In this document: in pieces, positions 12,976 through 23,500 of the stretch
How positions within the stretch are numbered: the stretch's first letter is position 1
Layout of the letters: the number at the start of each line of letters is the position of its first letter
NCBI RefSeq assembly: GCF_963678635.1
Contig: NC_087064.1
Coordinates: 53,090,684-53,154,683, forward strand
Direction of reading: 5' to 3'
DNA length: 64,000 nucleotides
DNA from: Symsagittifera roscoffensis
Taxonomy: Eukaryota > Xenacoelomorpha > Acoela > Convolutidae
The notes under the pieces: generated by a model
Told to the model about the DNA's origin: nothing
The model's input: the letters and a program-made list of their open reading frames with translations, nothing else
Database searches by the model: none
Position numbers and translations under genes: made by a program

Positions 12976-13828
12976 CTTTATTTACAAAGCAATTTATTAC
13001 ATCTTTTACAGTATATCCCAACTGCGCCACTCCTTCATGAAGGCTAGTTATTTTTCCAACTCTTTCGCTGTTCTTCCACTGATAGAGCAGGTTCCCGTCC
13101 CTGGTCCAAACTCCATTAATACGGTTATCCTGTTTCATGAATTTCATAAAATTAACCCTTGTACTAGTCAGATCTTCAAACACGTGAATTTGGGCACTCT
13201 GTTCATTGTCTTTGAGTGCCTTCTTTTTTCGCAGAATATTTATTTTTGCCACCCTTCTCGAGAAACGTACAATAATTGGTCGGTTTGCGTTGTTTGTCCG
13301 AGTTGGCAACCGATGCGCTATTGAAATATCAGCAGGAGTAACATTTGCCCCAATGTTTGTTGCCAATTGGATAAAATTGTTGATGGTCTTGACATAATTT
13401 TCAAAAATGCTGTTACCATTCGAATCCCTCTGTACTTGCTCTAGAAATCCCAATATCTTCAAATTATCTCGCCTATTGTAATTCTCTAGATGTTCGTCTT
13501 CGCACATGGCTTTCACGAGAGTGCCCGTTTCACTATTTTTTAGTTCTTTTTGTACTTCCCCAAGAATTTCATTTTTTGTTGCAGTCAGAAGCTCATTGAT
13601 CACTTGTAGAATTGTCCCTTTTAGATCCTCAGTCAACATTTTCACAATATCTGGAATTTTGTTTTCAATTGCCTTTTCAATGGTTGCTTCTAGTTTTTCT
13701 AATACGGGTTCTTCGTCTGGTGGGCTGAGAGCAGCACATGTCCTTTTGTTGTCGGGCTTAGCAATTGGCGCCTGGTCTTGGAATCTTAGAGTGGGTGGAT
13801 CAATCGCGGTTTCATCATGTGATTCCAT
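12935..13828 (-). CDS. LINE ORF1 protein (coiled coil plus RRM-like nucleic-acid-binding region)
   Basis: About 297 residues from the Met at 13828; the frame is open a further 25 codons upstream. The N-terminal half is Glu/Lys-rich and predicted helical (EKLEATIEKAIENKIP), a likely coiled coil. It is followed by the hallmark of LINE ORF1 proteins: an ENYNRRDNLKI segment, then ISIAHRLP and RPIIVRFSRR. The family protein binds the element's RNA. This frame is uninterrupted although ORF2 is broken. Confidence 0.75.
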   Translation of the reverse strand: MESHDETAIDPPTLRFQDQAPIAKPDNKRTCAALSPPDEEPVLEKLEATIEKAIENKIPDIVKMLTEDLKGTILQVINELLTATKNEILGEVQKELKNSETGTLVKAMCEDEHLENYNRRDNLKILGFLEQVQRDSNGNSIFENYVKTINNFIQLATNIGANVTPADISIAHRLPTRTNNANRPIIVRFSRRVAKINILRKKKALKDNEQSAQIHVFEDLTSTRVNFMKFMKQDNRINGVWTRDGNLLYQWKNSERVGKITSLHEGVAQLGYTVKDVINCFVNKGDIFKGESGSIGT

Positions 13829-14582
13829 TTTCACTTCTCTATTTAATATGTTTATCACAACAATTAGGCTAATTTTTTTTTCAATCAAAATTTCTGTTAT
13901 CAAATTGTTCCAAAACTTTTTTACCTGCGATTCTTCTTCTTTGGCAACGATTTCTTGCTCGTAAGTTTGTCAATTGAGATTCTTTTATTTCAGTTATGAG
14001 TGTTACCATAAATTGCTTCCAAATCATATCTTACATTTCGTCATTTTTATATGTTCCTTTTGCAAATTGCAGATCATTTTGGTGGAAGCCACAAACTGTC
14101 TGATTTCAGGCGTCTAGCGTTTTAGGCTCTCGTCTAATCAATTTCATTTTTTAAAATCTTCCATTTTTTATACACATTTTTAATTTTCCACTCCAATTTG
14201 TATGATGTAAACACAAACCAGATCATTCTTTAGTCTTTTTCTAGATGCCATTTGGTTGATTAAAGTGTTAAATCAGTTTCACGTCCTATTGTCATAAAGC
14301 AGAGAATTTGAATAGTTTAAAGATAAAATGGCGGCTCAGCGGTGGAAAAAAAATGTCTAACAATTTTGCAGCTGTTTTGAGTCGGGTTCAAATTGTGAAC
14401 CATAGAAGTTAAAATGGAAACTAGATCTGTCATGATGAAAAATTTCAGATTAATATTTGCGAAAACACAGTCAGACAGTCTGTGAGACTGAGTAATCAAG
14501 TAAGTACCTTTGAAGAGAACCTTCAAGAGAGAGCGGCTGAGTGGAATTGAATAGATAATTAGAAGAGAAAGCGTGTTAAAGG

Positions 14583-17500
14583 ATGGGGAAGATAGTTAGA
14601 GTGAGTAATGTCTCCCACTCAACCAGTCTCTACCAGCTGGAGAAGTTTTTCAACTACATCGGACAGATTGAAGACATCAAAATATACCCGTCAGAGTGAG
14701 TAGCTTAAAATATTTTGGGTTTTTTCTAATATGCGGCCCAAAATTAGAAACCGGGTGCTAGACTTTTTCCCCGTAAATAACTTTCTTCACAGATTGGTAA
14801 AGAATTAGAAAGAGGGTTGAAATGGTGAATTTACAAATATGTAGCTGAAAAAGCCTGTTTTGACTGTAGGGCTTGCATTGAAGTCGGTAGATGCAAATCT
14901 TTTTATGATTTTTATTGATACTATTTCGGCTGTTAGCCAGCTTGCTAAGTGTCGACTTAATTCTATCGGCTTATTTAACCAATGTTTTTTAAATTTGTTT
15001 CCAGGCGTTTTTTGATATTAATTTTGATAAGGTATGTTTGAAAATTAATATCACTTCGCCGACCTTCTTTGAAAAAGTTTTTTCTAAATTTTTTTTTTCG
15101 AGTTTTTTCTCTTTTCATTTTAGCTGTGTTCAGATATTCTCATCGATTATTCTTGATACTTCGATGCGCCTGGAGCGTCAAAGGTCCAGGGTTCGAATTT
15201 GACCTGGACCTGTTTTTTTCTCAAAGGTATAGATTCCTGTTCAAAATAATTTCGGCCTTTTAATTGTCTACTTATATTTTGTCGACTTAGTTACCAGATC
15301 TAAAAATCGTTTATTTTTGTTGAAAATAATTTAAATAATAATAAGTTGCTTAAAGTGTTTTAGCATTTTAAAAATCTGGTCGAATCAAAATTTTGATATT
15401 GGTTGTAATTTTATCAACTCGATTTGTTAAAATTTAATTTTTTCTTTTTTTTGGTGTTTTTCTCGGCTTAATCAGTTTCGGCATTTTTAAAAAATTTAAT
15501 TAGTCGCCTCTTATTGCGTCGTTTGATGACCAAAATGTTTTTGTGTGCCAATGTGTTCTGGCTGGAAGGGAGACTCAAAAAAATTTATCAAGAATTTTTT
15601 TTTTGGCATAAAGGGTTTCTGCTGAGGTCTTTTCCGTTTTGTTAACGCTTGGTAAGTTTTGTTCCGATGCTAATTTTGCATTCTATTATCTGGAAATGCT
15701 CATATTCACCGCCACTTGGAACTCTTTAAAAATTCCAGTATAAATATAAATTTAAAAAAACTTGATTTAGATTTTTTGTTTGGATACTATTACCTAAGTT
15801 TTCTTTTTGTGGATAGCTTTTGATAAATTCCAATTTCTCAGCTTCTCCGTCCCATTTGGTCGCGAGGTAGCACTTGGTCTTGTGGCGCAACAGTGCCCCG
15901 AATTCAAGATTGCGGGTTCAAATCGAACGTGCGCTGCATATTACTAGGCAATTTCAGTTTAACTGAAACAATTAATCTCAAGTCCTGTCCAGATTCGGCA
16001 TAACCCAGTTTTTTTTTCAAACTTGTGAATTTAGGAAGTTTGGTCTCAATTGTTTCAGCTGATGTTTTTTACCGGCTTAGTTATCTATTTTTGCGTCTTT
16101 GGAAAGGAAAATATGTTTGTATTCTATCGTGTGTTTGAGGAGGGTAAAAATGTAGACTTCCATTACTTGCAAAAATTCTCCATGACTTCAATTTCGTTTT
16201 TGGCTCTACCGGAGTTTTCCCACTTTGTGTCGTCTTATTTTGCACTAGATGAATGTTTTTGAATACTTGTTTAATGTCGGCAATTTTGTTTTTGGGCGTT
16301 TCCTGAAGCTGTGCTGTGTTATAGATTGTCTTGCGGTTTGATTGACTCAAATCAATTATATGTAATAATGCTACATATTATGTTATAATGCTACATATTT
16401 TTTGTTGTAGGAAATCCCCAATTCCGGTTGATGCGAAAATCTGTTTTGTGAAGTACAAAAACAGTGATGAGGCGTATGTGGCATCTCTGCTGAATGGATC
16501 TACACTGATAGACAAGATGCTGGTGGTTTCTCTTTTCCCTGAAGGTAGTATGCCGAAGAAGTTAATTATTTCTTTATTGATACGGAAATAATTAGATAGC
16601 AACCATTTGGTTCCAAATTGCATATCCGAACATGGTGTTTTAAGCTTTACAGCATATTCTTTTTCATTTCTACATGAATGTTTTGCTGCAAATTTAGGTT
16701 TTGGTTAAATGTTTCTGTTGTTGCTGTAGATCGTATCCCTTCAGAAGAGCGGGGCTTAGAGATGGCAGGAGCACATACCATACAACCAATCCCAGTAAGT
16801 AATTGAGCAAAATATCGCTGAATTTCAAAAGAAGGTATAAGAGATCTGAGCTTTTGATCAGCCAGATAAAGGTGCCCTAAATACACAATTCTTATTGTCG
16901 ATTTAATCAGGTTCCAGGCACCGTGCAGATGGTGAACCCTCCTTTCGACCCAGACCTGGCCCAACTGGGTCTATCACAGCCTCCGCCCCTACCCGCCAGT
17001 CTAGACCCAGTCACCGTGGAGAAGATCCGCAGAACAGTCTATGTCAGAAACCTAAACCCAGCGGTGAGTCATTATTTTTCATAAAAAAGCAAAATCTTTG
17101 GCAAACTTAATTTTTGACTTCGCCTACTTTCAAAGTTCATTTCATTTTCCAAATGGAAGCCAAATTGCGTTCTGTGATAACAAAATAAACAAGGGGAGTC
17201 GGTTGCTGTGCAAGTTGCACAGATTGTTCCGATCATATTCTTAAAAAAAAAACGAACCAAAACCATTTCTTTTGTTTTTGGGGCGTTTTTTTTTGTGCGT
17301 GGTATAATGAAACGACGTTTTTCTAATCTTCTTTTTTGGCGGATCTTTTTTTAATTTGAGGTTTTTCATTACCAAGATGGCGCTAAACAACTTCCAAAAC
17401 CAATTTTGCTGGATTAAAATTGAGTTTTCAGGGCTTGAATAAAAGTCAAACGGCTTTTTCATCACTAATACGCCTGCTCGCTCGCTTTTTTGGTCGAAAT

Positions 17501-20500
17501 TAGACTGTCAAAATTTTTAAACCGTTTTTTTTTTCGATGCTGAGAAAACGTTTTGGAATTTTCAAATATAGTATCAATCAGGACTCAGTTTCAGATAATA
17601 CGACTTTCGACCCTATCTGATGATCATTTTTGGTACCTGATTTTAAGGGTTCATTTCGACGCATCATTTTTATATGATATGACAATCAACCCATTCTGAT
17701 ATTCATTTGCTGTGCCTGATTTTACGAAACTAAAATACGCGCAAAGAAAAAGTTTCTCCCCGTTTTCAATGATAGGAACATCAAGAAAAGGCTTTTTTCC
17801 TTCTTCTAGACCGCAGGTTTTTAAAGCGAAAATTAGCAGGTGGGGAGTAGCCAAATATGGGGTTAAGATGTGCCGCCTTGCAGAGGTTCAACAGTCAGCT
17901 ACAAATGTCTGATGATGGCACAACTACAGCCTCTCATCTGGGCAATTAACAACAAAGCTCAAAAGTTGAAATTGCACAAAAAAATGCCGGGTTTTCCTGC
18001 GGAATCAAAATAATACCATCGATATTTTTTTTCAAATTGGCAAATTGGGTTAGATTCATCAAAAAAGTTGTAAATATGAAAAGTTCGTAAAGTTCGAAGA
18101 GCTTTGAGATGATAATGGATACATTTTTTTTGCTTTCTAGAGTTCATTAATTTGTTTACAGCTGTCTGCAGGTCATGTTCTCTGGAAGAAGTCTTTTGTT
18201 CTTATGTTGACCATATTTTTAATACCTTCACAAATTAAATGGTTTCATAGGCTTATAAAGATGGCTGTGATTTGTTTCTAATTTAGCAGACTTTTGTAAC
18301 AAATTTTGATAGATTGATTTCAAGTGAAAACGCAGCTTAGACTTGGGAAAAGTAAACGGGTCCTTAAGCGCGAATCTCTTGCTCTGACTGAATTTTTGAG
18401 AAAACGGTAAATCACTACTATTGAATTGTAGTGATTAATGGTGTATAAATCTGGTTCTCTTTTAGCAGAAATGTCAGCTGTAGTTTTGAATCGCTGGCTC
18501 TTGAAAATAACGACAGGTTTCGGATTTGTTTCTGGAACTTCGGCTGTTTGTGATTTAAGTTCCAAGTAATACTTGAGTGTTGCTGTTATATCATTGGCAA
18601 GTGACTAACCGTGTCTCCTATTCTAGACGAGCGGTGAGGTGCTTGTGGAATATTTTAGTCAAGTCGGCTCTGTCAACTACGTGGCCATAGCAATGGCCGA
18701 CTCACAGGACAGCTTCGACGAGCAGTGTGCTGCCTATATTGAGTTCTCAGATAAAGCCAGCGTTATTCCCGCTCTGAAGATGAGCGGAACCGAATACAAC
18801 TCCCGCAAAATCACGTTAGTCAACATAAAATTGTTAGTCGCAATGACCCATGATGTACGAAAGATTGTCAGTGAACTTATTAAAATTTAACTTAATTAAT
18901 TTAAAGCATAGATAAAATTTTTAAAAGTTTTCATTTTTCCATTACCTATTGCAATTCATCTTTTTAAATAAAAAGAAACAAATCAGAGGTTTGAAATGGA
19001 TTTTGAACTTATAACTGGATATTAAACTGTTATATTCAGGACCGGTATAATTTTTATTAGGAATTGAAAGTAGATATTTTGCTTTTGTTTGCTGGTAGCA
19101 ATTTGACTAGTCTTTGAGGCTTTGGAGACGTCGTAAATCACTTTTAATGGTAGCTAAATTTTCGTTGAGTTAAATATCACCAGTTTTCATGCTCTAGAAA
19201 TTAATTGTCCAAGCGTGCCATTACAACTGAACAAATTAATTGAAGGTTATTACAAATTCACTATCAAGATTTGCCTGTAAAACAAAATAACCAACACATA
19301 TCGTCAGGATTTATTAACTTAGGATGCATCTTTTCCCCGTATTTCGAGTAATTCTCGCCGTTTTCACAGTAAAACTGAAGGTGAATTTTGGTCTTTTTTA
19401 AAGAAATACAGTGATTGGGGGATGTACAGTTTTTAAGAATAACAAACAGCCTATCTTGCCGTAATACACGGATGCTAGTTCCGATATTTTTCTCTTATCT
19501 GCTTGATTCTACACGACATAATTGAACATATTCAATCCAACTATGGACAGCACAATATAGAATTTTATGAAATTTTTTTAGGAAAATAATAGTGTTCAAA
19601 AGTTCCCCCTTTCTCCTAAATAGTCAATTTCCTCCAACCTAAAAAGGCCGCGTTTTGCAATATTATTCCGCCTTAAGGCGTTTGATTTTTGTACGATTCC
19701 AGCTATCTCAAAATGGCCAAGTTTTTGTTTCAGAACTAGCGTGATTCATTTGGATAGATCTAAATTTTTTGACATTCATTTTTGAATTTTTTTTCTGACA
19801 GCGTTTTTTTTTGGTTTTTTTATTGCAAGTGGTGCAAATCGCTGCTTCGCATGTGTAATTAATATACAATTAATTAGCAGCGCTCAAATAAGTCGAGCTT
19901 ATTCGTTGAACATCGTAAATAAGTGTAGAAAATTGCGCGTTTTTTAGGCCAGGAAATTAAAATTTCATTTTTTTTCTAGCCTTCAAAATTTTACGAAAAA
20001 AAAACATTTTATTGGCGAGCTACGTTTAATCACTTGATTTCACGGCGTCTATATCTTAAAACTGTTTAAAATATAGGTGCCCTTTTTGGAGCACTTTTTC
20101 AGCTTTTTGATAGCATGTGCTTTGACATTCGATGAGTAATAAGTTAAAACAGTTGATGCATTTTTAATTCATCAAATGAACCGAAAAAATTATTTGCTTT
20201 AAACAACATAACATAAATAGAAACTAGATTTCCGCAATTTTCTAACTCAATATATCTTGCAATTTTCGGAATGCATAGTTTATGCATAATGTGCCTTTAT
20301 GCTTGGCGATTTGTTACATGCAAAGTTAGTGCGAATGCTTTCAGTTTGTCATATTCCAAGTTATTACTTGCAAAATTGAGTCTATTTGTATTTGGTGCGA
20401 CTTTTGCTGAATAGAATTTGCAAGTTATTAGCATATTTAGCTGCTTTATTTGTCACTAATCGGTTGTTAAGCTTGAGTGGCTGAAATAATAGTGCGTGAG

Positions 20501-23500
20501 ACAAATTTTTTTGATTGCAGTAGGTCGCAAATTCGAATCCTACACATAGCCGAGTTCTTGTGAATTCGATGCTGATTTCTACTTTTTCTTATTTCACTTG
20601 ATAGAGCTGCTTTTTGGTCGTGTTCTCGCAAGTGTTTGCTTCGCCTCTGTGTATAATATTATCTCTCAAAATTGTCTGATTCGTTTTTAGATATTGGCGC
20701 CCTTTGCACAAATGTAAAAAGATAGGCCACCTGTTACAATTTTATGAAGTAACGTTATGAAGATTCTTATAAAGGTCTTGCTAATTTTTTCAGGAAAAGT
20801 TCTTTAATTACACAAGCATAGCTTGTGTTGTAGTATGAACTTTCTTTGTTTTCCCGTATGCTAGTTAAAATGCGTCCGCTCTAAAAATTGAGGAATGATA
20901 GTTGGTTTTTTTTTCAAATTGACTGGTACCGCTAATGCGTCATAATTGGCCTGCGTCACTTAGCAATTATATAGACTCATAATTGGCGTGCGTCACTTAT
21001 GAATTTTCATAGACTCAAAGTTTTACTCACTCAATTTTTTCACAGCAGCGTTATCGGTTATATTTTTGCTTGTGTATGCGAATTGCAACTTTGAACACTG
21101 TGTAATTTTTAAGTTCAATCAACCACCTGGTGCATGTGGCGAAGAGGTAACACCTGCTTCAGACGGCAAAGGCTTGCTGTTCGAATACGGGGCGGGACCT
21201 GTTTAACTAGTCATATTTTTTTGCTTGTGTATGCGAAGTTCAACTTCGCCTCTGTGTAACTACAGATGTGCATTCATACATATTGATGCATTCATGAATG
21301 CACTTAGGTATATATGTACTTTTTGACTTCAATTGAAGTTCATCTACTGAAAGTAACGTAAATAGCCTTCTCCAAATACGAACGTGGAAATGGTGCGAAA
21401 AAACGTGAACGGTTTCTAGTTTCGATAATGGAATTTAATTTTTAGTTTTCTAGCGGAATAAAAATTTTACCTATTGATCCAGTTTTCTCAAGTTGGGTAA
21501 ATAATATCAAAAAAGCGCCATAATGAATCGTTTTAGAAATTCAAGGAGCTTAAAGGTCATCTATTTTTTCTTTGAAATTCGTAAGTAGAGATTTTTGAAA
21601 AAACAGTTTTTTGTTAGTTTCCTTGCGTTCATTACTCTTTTCCAACTGTCAGTTGGCTACGTTAGTTTTTTTTGTTTACTTGCGTTCAATACTCTTTTCC
21701 AATTTTCGATTGGCTGTGTTAATATAGTTTCGAAGGTTTGAAGTTTAGTAATTATAGGCCTAATTTCAAAACTTCGAGAGCTTTTAACACTTTTCTTTGG
21801 AAGTCAGTATGTGTGGCTTATTTGAGCAAAACGAATTAATATAAAGTATGGCTTATTTAAGCAAAACGAATTTAGTATGGCTTATTTGAGCAAAACGAAT
21901 TAATATAAATTTCATGGTTTTGATTTCCCAGTTGATTGTTTCTCAATTGAGTTTTTCCTTTATAACTTTTTTTTTCACTCGCTAAATATCCCTAACTCTT
22001 TCGTTAAAAAATTGAACTTGATGTGTTACGTTTAGAAATGATCACAATTTCTAAAATTGAGTGAAATTAGCCAAAATACTCCATTTTATTTTAAAAAATG
22101 ACCCATTTTGGTCATTTTTTACCCTCTGATAGCGACGAAAAGTGATTTTTCGGTATGAAGAAGAATTTTTTTCGAAAAGTTTTACAGGAATCAACCTTGA
22201 TCCTACTTGCGAATCATCTTTTAAAAAAAGTTGAGGTCACATTTCATTTCAGTTGTTGAGATCTGGCTCCATCTATGTGCACGTTTTTTGAAAAAACGCC
22301 GGTTATTTGAGTTTTTCTTTTATAACTTTTTTTCACCTGTTAAATCCTGAACCATTGTACTGCCTGGAACGTTAACCCGTAACACATTGGTGGTCGCACA
22401 AGGCCTTCTAAACCAATATATTCCACCACGGATTTTGGAATTTTTGCAGCTTTTTCGATTGTGTTTGCGAAGTTCACCACTGTGTTATTTAACTTGTTTC
22501 ATATATTAACTAGTTGTACCTCACCTTAGCGTCTGGTTGTGTTTTACCTCACCTTAGCGTCTGGTTGTTGTCATTGCTCATGTACATGTTTCAGTGTGAA
22601 CCACTCGGGCACCCAGGTAGACGCACCTCTGTTCCCCACCAATGAGGTTGCCAGGTCAGAGCTGAAGCTAGCTGCTAAACAGTACAAGGACGCAGAATTC
22701 ATAATACGTGTTTTCATCGAACCAGGTAGGTTTCATTCTGAAAAAATGAAATTTAATGACTGATTACTCGCTCGTAGCTTTGATTTTTAATTATTTTATA
22801 CGTTTAACTTTTCTTCGAATCAAAATCATGTACCATAAACAATCGCCAGATGGGGTCGTGTGATCTATTCTCTGTGATTACTCGTTGTGTGATTAAGGGT
22901 CGTGTGATTATACTTATGCAGCCTTTTTAGTCTTGATTTAAGGGCAGGCGACTGGTGGATCCCATGATCCCGTTGCCTGTCATCTCCACAGGAAATCTCC
23001 AGCCTGAATTTGTTGCATTGTGTATAATTTGATTCAAATCTTTTCATCCTTTCTTGATTTGATCTATATTAAAAATGCTCCCCAAATGTTTTTTTTTGAT
23101 AAAGACAGTTTGAAATTTTTGCTCCTTAACCAGTTTAGAGTTTAAAAGTCTGTTTCTTCATGTTCATACATTGCTAGTGAAAATTATTCAAGTTTCATCA
23201 ATATGCCTTAAGAAAGACATTGGTGGTTTCATTTAAGCTAGGTTTTAATCCTGACCCTCCACAAAGCGAACAAAATGATACAAATTTGATTCAAAATAAA
23301 AAAAGCTGGTAAGTGTAATGAACGTAGTGAGTGTAAATATACAGAGTTATGTACATATGAGAGTAAATAAACCAGCTGAAGTATAAACCAACCGAAAATG
23401 CGCGGAGTATATAAGCCTGCCGAAACGTTGCGTCACGTCAATGAAATTAGCATGACTTTCGTAACTTACATAATATCTACATAACTATTATATAGCTATT

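Larger units (their letters stand above)
9548..13970 (-). mobile_element. CR1/jockey-like non-LTR retrotransposon (LINE), near full length, defective
   Basis: On the minus strand it has a 5' leader, ORF1 (13828-12935), an overlapping ORF2 with apurinic endonuclease and reverse transcriptase domains, a 3' UTR, and an (AGAAG)n-like TTC microsatellite tail at about 9549-9567. ORF2 is broken by stops and frameshifts, so this copy cannot move by itself. The protein layout fits the CR1/L2/jockey group; the exact clade is not settled. The 5' end near 13970 is an estimate. Confidence 0.8.

Noticed and set aside
13506-13964. Plus-strand frame of 152 codons over the LINE
   Set aside because: Antisense shadow of LINE ORF1, which has clear family motifs on the minus strand.
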